This document shows, piece after piece, positions 1-10,930 of a stretch of 64,000 bases of DNA (within the stretch, counting starts at the first letter, position 1; every line of letters begins with the position of its first letter). This DNA is from Latrodectus hesperus (lineage: Eukaryota; Arthropoda; Arachnida; Araneae; Theridiidae). The notes beneath the pieces were generated by a model. The model was not told the origin of the DNA. It ran no database searches and worked only from the letters and a program-made list of their open reading frames with translations. Where the stretch lies: positions 86,297,706 through 86,361,705 of the forward strand of contig CM075855.1 of NCBI GenBank assembly GCA_037975125.1, given 5' to 3'. The position numbers and the translations under genes are program-made.

Positions 1-869
1 TATAAGCCCCGAGAAAAATGAAAGATAATTAAATTAATATTAAAGTACACAAAGTTTTACGAGAATCTATTAAATTTCTAATAATATTAATGATGCACAC
101 ACAATTCAATATCTTGTATTCAATACCTTTTCATTTGAGACTGCATCATGGAAGCATGATTCTACAATATAAAATTTCAATTCAGATACTATAAAGATGT
201 TATGTACCTACCAACAAGTTTTAAAGGAGACTTTGATTTAAACATATTTGAATAAAGAAACTTTGAAGTGAAAATCAATCAAAAAGAAGAAGTCAAAGTA
301 TTCTTCACAAAATTTCTCGGAAAATCGAATATTTGCTTATTATTATTTGCAACTGAATTTCCTGCAAAATGTCACATTCCTTACATAAATTAAAGTGTAA
401 TGAAGACAATTAAAGAGTACCTATTTATAAAACTGAGATTTCATATAATCTGCTGCATTCTCGAATGGACGTGTCTTTTTGTATAGAGTTCTTATTGATG
501 ATTTGTAAACAGAGTTTCGAAACACCTTTAATAATGACATATGGATCGCTTAAAATGCACATGTTATTCATTTGATTAATGTTTTTTGTTTATCATAATT
601 AAGTTACATCTTATGTGTGTGTTGCCATTTTCTGTTCTAAATTTTAAAAAAATGTGTGATTATGATCCAAACGATAATTTTAAAATATAATTATTAAACT
701 ATCGTTTGGAAATTTAGAGGTAAATTAACTTTACTTCTGCTAAAAGTCATTCAATAAGGGGGTGAAACTACATTAATGCCATATTTACGCACATATGAGA
801 AATATGAGGGATTCAAAAAGAAAAAAACATTCTACAATCTTTTTTTAACCATAAAGTAATTGCTCCTTT
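1..869. other. AT-rich non-coding sequence
   Basis: No reading frame, RNA gene or repeat could be supported here. It lies downstream, in minus-strand sense, of the smoothelin-like exon at 1407-1482 and is probably intron of that gene. Confidence 0.5.
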
Positions 870-1100
870 CGTTACAATTAAGAGATCCTGACAACACAAC
901 TTTATTAACATTTTCATTGATTTAAAATATCCATGAAATTAGATAACGTTTTATCTACGTCACATAGTATTGAGACGGCGTTGTCAATCCGCCTAGTAGA
1001 TGAATTTGCTGCCTTGTTTTACCATAGCATTCTTTAAGCCGCAGCAAACAAGGCGAAATTCACCATAAAATGTTTGAGAATAGTGTCGAAGTTCATTTTG
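870..1100 (-). repeat. Dispersed repeat family F, copy 1
   Basis: Read on the minus strand, this matches the copies at 15440-15660 and 26055-26310. Shared blocks include a stretch reading TTTCGCCTTGTTTGCTGC, a GCAAATTC block, a GATAAAACGT block, CATGGATATTTTAAA and a closing GTCAGGATCTC block. No coding capacity is seen. This is the most diverged of the three copies and has lost the TGACGTCA palindrome present in the other two. The class is not known to me: it could be a MITE or a SINE without a clear tRNA head. Confidence 0.6.
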
Positions 1101-1406
1101 TTACTAAAACGGTTTCTGATATAAGGAGCAAAGCGTCGGTTTGAGAAGCCGTTTTGCATTGGTTCAAGCCATTAACTCATATACAATAGAACAACAAAAA
1201 AAGCAAAATGAAAAAGACAAGACAAAACATCCACTTTATGATTAGTTTAAATCAGAAACGATAATTTAAATTTGAAATATTTGTAAACAACTTGTTTTTA
1301 ATCTTTTTATTGTTTTTTTTATTTTTAGAGAAAAATGTTTTCTGCATTCTTTAAATATGTAACGACTAAAATTTCTATTAAACAGGAAACAAACAGGGGC
1401 ACTCAC

Positions 1407-1482
1407 CTCTCAGTTCTGCCTGCACTTGCCTTAATCTGCTTCGCACCTTTTTTCTTTCATCGAAATCTTCCGTTGCATCCAA
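1407..1482 (-). CDS. Smoothelin-like protein, second coding exon
   Basis: This is a 76-base exon of an actin-cytoskeleton-associated protein. On the minus strand it is preceded by a TTTATTTTTAG acceptor and followed by the strong donor GTGAGT. It reads in phase 0 and ends in phase 1. It encodes about 25 residues that include DFDERKKVRSRLRQ, followed by an acidic/basic helix. This is the arginine-rich helix of the smoothelin domain, in which vertebrate smoothelin has a comparable ERRRIRSAIREL-type segment. It joins in frame to the exon at 7945-8010, giving a continuous TTEESLYKL-LDATEDFDER segment that is the domain start. The intron between the two exons is about 6.5 kb. The domain call rests on short sequence, but the agreement of phase, splice sites and family motif makes a chance ORF unlikely. 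Later exons lie outside the window. Confidence 0.72.
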
Positions 1483-1615
1483 CTAAAAATAAAATCATAA
1501 AATTATAATATCTAAGAAATAATAGTGTTCAGAGTCAAATAGAATTCTTACGAGCACCATCTGCTGCAACGCGGAGCCAACGATATAGTATCAGTTGCTG
1601 CCACTGATATAGAAA

Positions 1616-2233
1616 GTAAATGAAGTTACATCAATGTATCATAATGTACCTTTTTATGTAATATAATGTAAAGTAAGTTAGATCAATGTATCAGAATGTA
1701 CCTGTTTATTAAGTAGAAGGTAAATGAAGTTAGATCAATGTATCAGAATGTACCTGTTTATTAAATAGAAGGTAAATGAAGTTAGATCAATGTATCAGAA
1801 TGTACCTGTTTATTGAGTAAAAGGTAAATGAAGTTAGATCAATGTATCAAAATGTACCTGTTTATTAAATAGAAGGTAAATGAAGTTAGATCAATGTATC
1901 AGAATGTACCTGTTTATTGAGTAAAAGGTAAATGAAGTTAGATCAATGTATCAGAATGTACCTGTTTATTAAGTAGAAGGTAAATGAAGTTAGATCAATG
2001 TATCAGAATGTACCGATTTATTAAGTAGAAGGTAAATGAAGGTAGATCAATGCATCAGAATGTACCTGTTTTTTAAGTAGAAGGTAAATGAAGTTAGATC
2101 AATGTATCAGAATGTACCTGTTTATTAAGTAGAAGGTAAATGAAGTTAGATCAATGTATCAAAATGTACCTGTTTATTAAGTAGAAGGTAAATGAAGTTA
2201 GATCAATGTATCAGAATGTACCTGTTTACTAAG
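1616..2233. repeat. 52-bp minisatellite, about 12 copies
   Basis: Head-to-tail copies of a 52-bp unit contain GTAAATGAAGTTAGATCAAT and end near TTTATTAAGTAGAAG. The first two copies are diverged and the rest are nearly identical. Single-base variants (AAGTAGAAG versus GAGTAAAAG) recur in alternate copies, suggesting recent unequal exchange. It lies within the intron between the two smoothelin-like exons. Confidence 0.95.
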
Positions 2234-2248
2234 TTGAGCGACTTAAAT

Positions 2249-2306
2249 GTCTTGGATTCAAGTCTTCAAGAAACAAGCAAAGTTCTTGAAGACTTGAATC
2301 CAGGAC
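2249..2306. repeat. Perfect hairpin next to the minisatellite
   Basis: An 18-base arm (2253-2270, TGGATTCAAGTCTTCAAG) is exactly complementary to 2285-2302 across a 14-base loop. Pairing extends outward four more bases with one G-T pair. The hairpin begins 20 bases after the last minisatellite unit. Confidence 0.85.
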
Positions 2307-3689
2307 CACAATATAAAGAATGTTATTGATGCTCAGAAGAGGCAAAATGATAATTGCATCATGACCAATAGCATCTTTTTGCTCTGCATAACCAAAACTG
2401 AGCTGCTACTGGTGCTCCCTCCTAGATGGTGCTAAATTTTTAAGATTTTGGAAAAGCAGCGACCCTTAAAAATATCCAATAACTAATATCGTACACTATT
2501 TTGGAAAAGACTCACTTTGATTTAAGTGATAGAATCAAGATGAGAGAAATACTTTCATGCAATTGTGTGCTCAACTCTTTTTGTGCCTCTTTAGTGATCA
2601 ATCAACCTACTACATGTTCAGTAGTTGACAAGTTTCAACTCTTCAAAATTTTACATCCCGGTTGGATTAAAGGAACATGGGAAATATACTCAAGTTTTGC
2701 CCCGAAACCTGATTTCAGCATATCTGCTTAAATTGAGCATCTTGATCGCTATATATTACTTTTGATTAGTTTATTATACACACATCCGCAGTTGTCGGTC
2801 ATACCGCAATATGCAGTGCTCCGGTCATTAATGTCAATTTTATGAAAAATGGATTAATTCTTACAAAACTGAACTGATTTTTTTTTTACTGTAAACATGT
2901 ATTTCTTTCGATCTTAGTTGTCAATGGTCACACACACCTGCTAATGCTTCACTTAATTGTGAATATATTAATTTTTTAAAAAATTAATCTTTATTTATTG
3001 GAAATTCTTTTCTAAAATTACACTTGTCTTTTTTTATTGAGACATGAATTATTTGTGCAAGGACTGCGCTAATTTGTAAAAACAAAAGAAGAATCAAATT
3101 GTTACAGCAAAGCATTCATATTGTGTACTTAATTTACATGCTCACTTGAAGAACTTCTTTAATGTCACTGGTTAGCGTGTAACTTAACAACATAAGGTTG
3201 TTCCCAAAGTGTACATGAACTCTGATTTGTTAAAACTTTTTATTAATATAAATTCGCATTTATATTACAGAAGAAAAAAAAACAATTCGCAACAAGATGG
3301 AAATGAAATTATCATCTACTGTCATCCAACATTAGTGAGATCGGGCTACTAGAATTTCAATATAAAGCCATGTTATTCTTAGTCTGCAATAAACTAATAC
3401 TGACTTTTATTAAATGTGATTTAAATTACATATACTTAAATTATATGATTATCCATAATAGTAAAAATTCTCGATGAATTGGAAACGTACCAATATCTTG
3501 TCCAATAACTAACCATGTCATTTTATTAATAATTTAGTAATATTGTGTACATCACAATTTTAACTAACATAATTTTGGGAATATCAGAAAGAATACTGAT
3601 CAGAAATATTTTTTTTCTGAATCGCTTATAGAAATGGTTCGTTGAAGCTTCTTTTGCGGTCAACATTTCATCTTATATTTTTAAAATAA

Positions 3690-3692
<3 letters not shown>
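2307..3692. other. Intronic sequence, no feature seen
   Basis: AT-rich, with no supported gene or repeat. The short open frame at 2501-2731 resembles nothing I know and has no splice or codon signal. Confidence 0.5.

Positions 3693-3776
<84 letters not shown>
3693..3776. repeat. (TA)n microsatellite
   Basis: Uninterrupted TA dinucleotides that end exactly at the left end of the Tc1-like element. Confidence 0.98.
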
Positions 3777-3779
<3 letters not shown>

Positions 3780-5185
3780 CTGCTGGCCAGTTAAATTGAA
3801 CCAACCAAGAAAAACAAGAGATATTACAACAAGATTTATTTTGTAGATAACATGTTGTCCAAGTATCAAATGATTAAATTTATAGACTTCTCAGAAGTAT
3901 GGTTCCTGCCAAAATCTGTAGCCAGGGTAGCTGCCATTGTTAGAGATCACCGCTGCCACACTACTCGGCATTGTTTCAAAGAGACTTTGGGGGAATTCTT
4001 GGGGTACAGCAGACCCAGAAGCTTCCACACGTTGCCAAAGTTAATCTGGAGTTGCAGCTGAGGATGTGATCTGGGTCAATCGTTGAGCAACCATGGACCA
4101 CATCTTTTCTATCGGCAAAAAATCCAAAGATCAAGCCGGCTAGGGAAACAATTCAATCAGGCGATTGACGAAAAACTCTTGGACAATACGTGCCATGTTT
4201 GGTCACGCATTGTCCTGTTGAAATATGGCTGTTTGCAACTCCTGAAGTTAATGAAAAACAAATGGCTCCAACAACTTGAAGATGTAGAGCTGGCTACTTA
4301 AAGTACCGGCAATGCGTATTAGAGGAGTGCGAAAGTGATATCCAATACCCCACCCCATACCATAATAGCCGGTGCAGGACCAGTTTGGTGCTGCATAAAG
4401 CAGCTTCTCAGCATCCTCTCTTCCCGGTGTCTCCAGATTTGAATGCAACCATCGTAGTGTTGCAGACAGAAGCGTGACTCGTCATTAAAGACAATTTCGT
4501 TCCATACTGCCATTCACATCCTTCTTTCATCACATCATTGACGGAGGAGACGTCTGTGGTTCTGCATCAAAGGTAGACGAAGCAATGAACGTCTTGCGGA
4601 CAGACCACTCTGCTGCAAACGGCTCGAATGGTATGCGCAGACACTGGATGTTGCGTTACAGACTGAATGTGCTGTGCTGTGGTTCGTCATGAAGCTGAGC
4701 GAATCATCACTGCCATGCGCACAATTTGAATGTCATCATATCAAGTGGAGTACTGAGATGGATGCGAAAGAACACGACGGTTTGTCTTACCCTCCTGTAT
4801 CCAACAATCACATATCAGCATTATAGTTATCTGGTTTCGTCCAACACGACTACCGATTTCTCTGAAAAAGATAATCCACAATCTCGGTAGGTTATTATCC
4901 TACCTCTGTTGAACTCGCGTAATTGATCAAAAAATAATCGCTGTTTTCCATAAGGCAAAATAATTTTTTTCAAAAAAGAAAACAAGAAAAGCACAATTGC
5001 TGAATTTGAAATCGACAGAATCTCCAAGCGCTAAATAACGCTTTGAAGTGTCGCCACAGGTGCGTGTGATGAGCATCTGTGCTGAAAGTCTAATCATTTG
5101 TAAATCTCACCTCTACTAGTGCATGTTGTAAATTTCATGTCATTTGCATGCATCCTTCAGGGTGTTGCATTTAAGGTGGCCAGCA

Positions 5186-5188
<3 letters not shown>
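3777..5188 (-). mobile_element. Tc1-like transposon, decayed, inserted in a (TA)n tract
   Basis: The left end reads ACTGCTGGCCAGTTAAAT. The right end, reversed, reads CAGTGCTGGCCACCTTAAAT, so the terminal inverted repeats match around TGCTGGCCA with a few changes. Both ends abut long TA tracts, as expected for a family that inserts at TA dinucleotides. The interior holds a broken transposase on the minus strand. The length of about 1.4 kb is normal for Tc1 elements. It lies in the intron of the smoothelin-like gene. Confidence 0.85.
3880..5027 (-). pseudogene. Tc1-family transposase pseudogene
   Basis: Conceptual minus-strand translation gives the N-terminal helix-turn-helix region (LREFNRGRIITYRDCGLSF at about 4950-4900). 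Further along is the first catalytic block FNDESRF and a following MVWGG block (around 4490-4340). Near 4210 there is an FQQDNA block with the second aspartate, followed at once by a stop. The C-terminal PDLNPIE region is too eroded to recognise. At least three frame changes and several stops separate these pieces, so no active enzyme can be made. Tc1 transposases are DDE enzymes that bind the terminal repeats and cut and paste the element; this one is a relic. Confidence 0.82.
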
Positions 5189-5278
<90 letters not shown>

Positions 5279-5297
5279 CATACATATATACACACAC

Positions 5298-5346
<49 letters not shown>

Positions 5347-5359
5347 CAGATATATATAT

Positions 5360-5390
<31 letters not shown>

Positions 5391-5395
5391 TAGAT

Positions 5396-5429
<34 letters not shown>
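5189..5429. repeat. Compound microsatellite (TA)n-(CA)n-(GATA)n
   Basis: TA repeats run from 5189 to 5274. CATA/CACA units follow, then GATA tetramers (5311-5429) with short TA and GACA interruptions. The left edge is the right end of the Tc1 element, so the TA part is probably the second half of the tract it inserted into. Confidence 0.95.
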
Positions 5430-5430
<1 letters not shown>

Positions 5431-7060
5431 GCATTCTTTTTTTATAAAAAGTATACAATTAAAATGATTAAATGACTATTTTGCTCTTATAAATGAAAAG
5501 GTACACAAACCCGATCGGTTTGAAGCACTTTCAGGAAATCATAACTTAGCTGTATTTATTCAGACTGTAAAGTGAGAAACAATTGCATAATTTGTTGAAC
5601 TTAAATGCGCTGGGACTATAAGTAAGAGTTATTTAAACAGCTTCATGCTTATAGATAAAATTCAAATAAAAAGTAATTTACATAATAAAAGTACATAAAT
5701 GAGCAGGAATGACTTCCTGCTTTTTTTCTATAATTGATGGCACATTTTTTATATTTTATAATTTATGGTACTACTACAGATTTGTATAAGCAAATTTTCC
5801 CGAATTTTGTATCAATACAGTTTCAAGTCTCATTGAAATGTAATTATAGTCCTTAAATTAATTTAAATTGTAAAATATGGTAAAAATTTCAAAATTAGAT
5901 TATCAAAAGATATATATTTGTTTTTTGACATTGTTTTTATAGAAAATATTAATAAAAATTATCCAGTGTAAATCAGATATTTGAGATGAACCAGCATGGC
6001 ATATAGCAATGACATGTGTCAGTATATTCTAGTAAAAGTGAAATGATTATTAAAAGAAATCGATACATGAGAAGATTGATATAAGAAATAGAATCGTGAA
6101 GATATTTTACCGTTTATTTATTCTGCTTTTATCATCAAATACAATCTGAATTTGAACTGTGGAAATATGGTTCTAATGAATGTTCGTCACTTTAATTTAT
6201 TATTTCTAATGTCTAAAAAAATTTGAAAATCCTTATTTAATAAAAATGTGATAGTTTTTATTCAATATTTAATTAAAAATAACATGGTTAATTTCATTAT
6301 CTATAAAATATTTTTAAATAGGGAATTTAAATATACCAAATAGAAAAAAAAAAGAAAAACATTGAAACATAAAATATTCCACACATTAGAATTAAATTAC
6401 ATGTATATCTTTTACAATTAAATTACATAGTTTTATTCTACAATTAAATTACATACATATCTTTTTGTCCAATTAGAAAATCTATTAGGAAAATTAAACA
6501 TAATTTGTTGAATAAAATATCACAACCAGAATTTAAATATTCTGATTTAACTAGCAATAGTTCGTACACACTGAACTAAGAAAGTTTCGACACAGCAGGG
6601 ACAAGTAATTCTTTATAAATAAATTATATGCTTTTATTCAAAGCAATTATCTTTAAAAATTTTGTGAAAATTTTTCAAATGTATATATAATTGCTTATAT
6701 TTGAAAATTTTCCAAATTTTTCAACTCGGAAACTTTTTTTACGTTGGAAAATCTTTACAACTTCTGAAAATTGGAAGGAAACTATATTATCTTTGAAAAA
6801 TTAGACGATTTTCTTAAGTACATCAATGACTTAGATTATCAAATTTATTAGAACTAAAAATAGCAGTTTATGATACTATTATTGATCAGTACATTCTTTA
6901 CTAAAGTCACTGCGATGTTCATACTCAACTAGTTCATCATTTAACCGAATTATTCTGCAAGCAGTTTATCTAAGAAAAAATGGAATTTTTACACATCTTG
7001 CCTGTAGTTTTTTTATGATTTCAAATTTATTTATTTATTTTATTACATTACATATATTCA
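5430..7060. other. Intronic AT-rich sequence, no feature seen
   Basis: No supported coding or repeat content. The region around 6360-6470 has short direct repeats of AATTAAATTACAT only. Confidence 0.5.
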
Positions 7061-7064
7061 GACT

Positions 7065-7256
7065 TGTATGCTTGATTCTTGAGATCCGCTTGTAAGTCTT
7101 CGTCGATAATAGGACAAATAGCACAATGACAGATGTACAACCACAGAAGAATAACGAAGAAAACACCCAGGGCCATGGTGGGAATCGAACCCACACTCCT
7201 ACGCTCTCAAGCGATTAGCGGTGATGCTTTAGACCACTCAGCCACGAAGCGCCCAT
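7065..7256 (-). repeat. tRNA-derived SINE, family C, copy 1
   Basis: The minus strand from 7256 downward has a tRNA-like head. The A box is TGGCTGAGTGGTCTAAAGC, there is a long tRNA-Ser-like variable region, and the B box GGTTCGATTCC sits inside a paired GTGGG/CCCAC arm. The acceptor stems do not pair, so it is a SINE head and not a working tRNA. The tail (7080-7160) resembles those of the other family C copies, with a run containing GACAAA and ACA-rich sequence. Confidence 0.72.
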
Positions 7257-7944
7257 GATTTCAAATATTGTTCTATTTCTTCTTGCCTACAGACCAAAGT
7301 GTTGCCTTACAATCAGTTGACCATTTGTAACGGATGCTAAACTTTTATTCTTATTTTTATTTATAGTAATTTAAATTGAAAAATAATGATACACTAGTCC
7401 ACGTCATTTACTATCAATTTTTGTGAACATTCTTTCAAATTTATAACTGATTTCTTTTCTCATATATTCATTTATCGTTCTTTATTAGCTATATTTTACT
7501 GTCACAGCATCGCATTTTAGTTCAAATACACAGTTGAATTTTTTTTCCCAACTCATAATCATCAATCAAATGTTATCCTTCCAATCAATCAAATGGTATC
7601 GTTTCAATCAATCAAATTATACATTGCACTCCATTTTCACATTTTCCCCCCTCATTTTCGTTTGATAAGTGCGCGTGATTGTCTCTCGATTATGAAGTTA
7701 ACTCTCGCTCTTGTGCACAGTAATTTTTTTCAATTCGCATTAATCTTGCGCTAATGTTTCCATTCATTTTATTATTTATCTGAAAGTTGATTTCACTTGT
7801 AAAATAATTTAATTTCTTATAATTTTATGAATGAATTGCTTGCAAAATTTTAGGGATTCTTAGTTAGAACATATAATCAAAAAAATTTTTTACATATTCT
7901 TAAATTCGCGAAATTCTTCGCTTGTTCTAAAACATTTTACTTAC

Positions 7945-8010
7945 CAGTTTGTAGAGGGACTCTTCGGTGGTCAGAGATGTGAGACAAACTCCATTCACAA
8001 CTTCTGCCAT
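7945..8010 (-). CDS. Smoothelin-like protein, first coding exon
   Basis: The exon spans 7945-8040 on the minus strand. An ATTATTTCAG acceptor lies at 8050-8041, followed by a 30-base 5' leader with in-frame stops and then ATG at 8010-8008. Twenty-two codons follow, ending ...TTEESLYKL, and the donor GTAAGT begins at 7944 in phase 0. The start is chosen because the leader has a stop just upstream and the context AAAAATGGC is good. The encoded tail aligns with the beginning of the smoothelin domain and continues in the exon at 1482-1407. The product would bind actin through a later calponin-homology domain, which is not in this window. Because the exon has an acceptor, at least one upstream non-coding exon must exist; see 42585-42860. 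Confidence 0.74.
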
Positions 8011-8050
8011 TTTTATTGTTATTTATTTAATCACTGGTACCTGAAATAAT

Positions 8051-9170
8051 AACAGGTATTCTTACTCCCTTATGAAAACAATAAACAAAATGAAGAGTTG
8101 GTATGACTTATTGTTTGCATGAAATCACAAAAGCTTTTCATTTTTTGAATCATCATCCGAATCTTTTATAACACCAGCAAAGGATTTTAGTTTCTAATAA
8201 TGTTTTAGTTTCTAATAATACAAAAATAAAATTCTAAATTACAAAAAGTTCAAATAAAATAGTGAAAAATAGCAAGCTTAAAAAATAGTAACCATATCAA
8301 TAATAGTAACTTCTATCATCATAATAACCAACCATATCAGTCCTAGAAAAATAGATAATATAAAAACGAATTTGTAGATTTAAATATAAGAATTTAAATT
8401 ATTAATTTTTCTCTGACTATGAAGACACAAACATCGCTCAAAATATGTACATCTGGAAATAATATTAGCAACGCAATAGTAGAAAAAAAGGATATTCGTA
8501 GCTCTTTAGGCGCCTCTACATAAAATATTAGAAACTAAAACATTCTAATGCTTTTCGTTAAATAAAAAATAGTTATATTGGATAACTATTTTAATCTAAT
8601 GTAGTATTGCTGTGTTATAGTATAAGTAAACAACATGAGTATAATAGCAATTTCAATTTGGAAAGTAATAGTGAACATTCCAGATAATATAATAAATGTT
8701 ATATATAAGGCACGAAAAAAATTTCTTAGAGAAAATTTAGGAAGAATAAAAAGAAAAATTTATAATCCGAATATTTTTTTTAACATATTACTACTGCATC
8801 GTCTATGTTATTTTGCAAAGTATTTAATTTTCAAGACAAATCTATGTGACTGAAACATTATCCTAATCATCCTGTGAACATTAACGTAGGGACATGGGTC
8901 TTCTGAAAATAACAATGAATGTAATAAATAAAAAAGTGTGGTGGCGCATTGGCAAAGCAGAAATCGCCAATGAGCAAACAAAAAATTGTTCATGAACGAA
9001 GAGGAAATAGCCCATGAGCAAGAGTAAAAATTGGCGAAAACTCCAAATACAACTACTTTATATTTATTTATGATTTCTAAATGAAATACAATTTATTCCA
9101 AATTTGTTGTTGATTAATTATAATTACAAAAATATCCAAGTTCCGTAATAATATCATCACGAAACATGCA
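8051..9170. other. Intronic AT-rich sequence, no feature seen
   Basis: Only low-complexity AT sequence. The open frame at 8635-8853 is lysine/isoleucine-rich and has no recognisable domain, so it was not called. Confidence 0.5.
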
Positions 9171-9174
9171 TTTA

Positions 9175-9490
9175 TAGTTGCAAGTAAGCTTACCAATAAG
9201 TCACCTGCGTAACTAAGCCAGTCGCTTAGTAGTAGTGCTTTGCGCTCCCAAGCCACAGGTCCCAGGTTCAATCCTCGGGTTGTGCAAGGTCATCTCTACC
9301 TTTCATCCTTTCAGTAGGTCAATAAACTGAGTATCAAGCATGCTTGGGTACTAAGCACTGGAGATTTTCTGACCACCTAACCGGAATGTATGCTTCGCGC
9401 CCCAGGGAGCGTTGGTCAGAAAAAAATAGATATGGGCATTGTAGGCCTTGGCCCACATATGGGCTCTCATACCACTAAGCTCAGTTTTAG
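9175..9490 (+). repeat. tRNA-derived SINE, family B, copy 1
   Basis: The head has an A-box-like segment near 9210 and the B box GGTTCAATCC at 9266-9275. The body shares CCTTTCATCCTTTCAGTAGG, AAGCATGCT..GG.ACTAAGCACTGG and ATATGGGCTCT with the copy at 17293-17575. This is the longest copy of family B. Confidence 0.75.
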
Positions 9491-10780
9491 TTTTTATTTG
9501 CTAGAAAGCATAATTGTATTCTATTAGAAAGGATGATTCAAGCGACGATATTTTTGACTGCATGCTCATGTATTTGAAATGTGGTGTAGGAATTGAATCG
9601 AAACTTAAAATTTTATGAAGCAATAAAAAGAAGAAAATTGTTGTTTGCCAAAAATCATTGTAGCAAAATATACTACTTGAAATATTAAAATTTAAAATAT
9701 GAAAACAAAATCTAAAATTTAGTTTTTATGTAAAATGAATGAATTCTTTTGGAAACCCATATTTTTGTAATTATTATATTTCAAGAAAATTACTTTTGTT
9801 ATTATTTACAACACCACAAAGAATTTAATTTCCTTTGATCTCTTTTTAGATAATACCAAGATAAGATTTATAGCTTAATTGCACAAATTATCATTATTAC
9901 ATTTTTACTTAATTTCATTAATTACGAATTTAAAATTTGATAATTTATGAAAATAAATTGCAAACTGTATCCTTTAAATTAGTTATTTCAGAAAATAGAT
10001 GTTAATCGAGAACAATGCAAATGTCTCATCTATGTTGTTAACCATTAATGAATGTATTCAATTACAACACTAGAATTCGAAAATGTTTTTTACTTAAATG
10101 TATTACTTCAATGTATTGCTTGTAAGTTTCAACAATTGACATTAGCTATCACATAGTAGAGAAAATGGTAATCAACCAACATGACATAATACAAAGTTTA
10201 ATTCAATTGCGGCAAATAACCACTTTACTATAAATATTACTTTTCAGTTCAATTAAAATGCAGTTTTTTCTATTTATTCATTGCTTATTTTAAAATCTTT
10301 ATAATAAATATTATATTAAAAGGACCAAATATTTTTCAAAATATTATAAAATAGGAAATTTTTTTATTCAAATTTTCAATCTGGAAATTATTTAAAAATT
10401 GTTCAGCCAAAACATCCTATACATTTCTAAAATTCCAATGGATTTTAAAGTAAAATTTTTTGTATTAAAAATAACGTTGAAAATTCTTGTTTTAAAATTT
10501 GAAAATCATATCATTTTTTACTCTCACAGAAAACAAATTTCTGATAATTTAAAATATTGAAAATGTAAACAAATATTTTTCACTTCCAATAGATGATGAA
10601 AGAAAACAAACCTTATTTATAGCAAATTTCTCAATCAATTTTCCGTCAAGTATTTTAATTAATAAATTCTGTATTACGGGGATTAAAAAATAGATTTCAC
10701 TAAGCAGCTTAATTAGTTTGTAACTGAAAATTACTTACTGGTTTTAAAATGATGGTGTAAAAAATTTTTTATATCATAGT
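9491..10780. other. Intronic AT-rich sequence, no feature seen
   Basis: Nothing beyond low-complexity AT sequence. Confidence 0.5.
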
Positions 10781-10784
10781 AAGC

Positions 10785-10930
10785 TAGTAGCTGAATGTTA
10801 ACTATTCTAATTTTCAATTTAAAAGTTCGTGGGTTGGAATCCCATCTCGATTTCTGAAGTCTGTCTAGATTCAGAATGTTCCTTAAATTATAGTTCCAAA
10901 CCAAAATTAATTTTCCTGTGGAAAAAAATT
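10785..10930 (+). repeat. tRNA-derived SINE, family D, copy 1
   Basis: Contains AAAAGTTCGTGGGTTGGAATCCC, a T-arm/B-box-like stretch, followed by a TAGATTCAGAAT body. It matches 41262-41395 and, reversed, 23960-24085. Confidence 0.6.

Noticed and set aside
1616..2233. CRISPR-like array
   Set aside because: Direct head-to-tail repeats without unique spacers in a eukaryotic intron; a minisatellite.
7170..7256. Possible functional tRNA-Ser gene on the minus strand
   Set aside because: A and B boxes are good, but the acceptor and anticodon stems do not pair and a SINE body follows; it is a SINE head.
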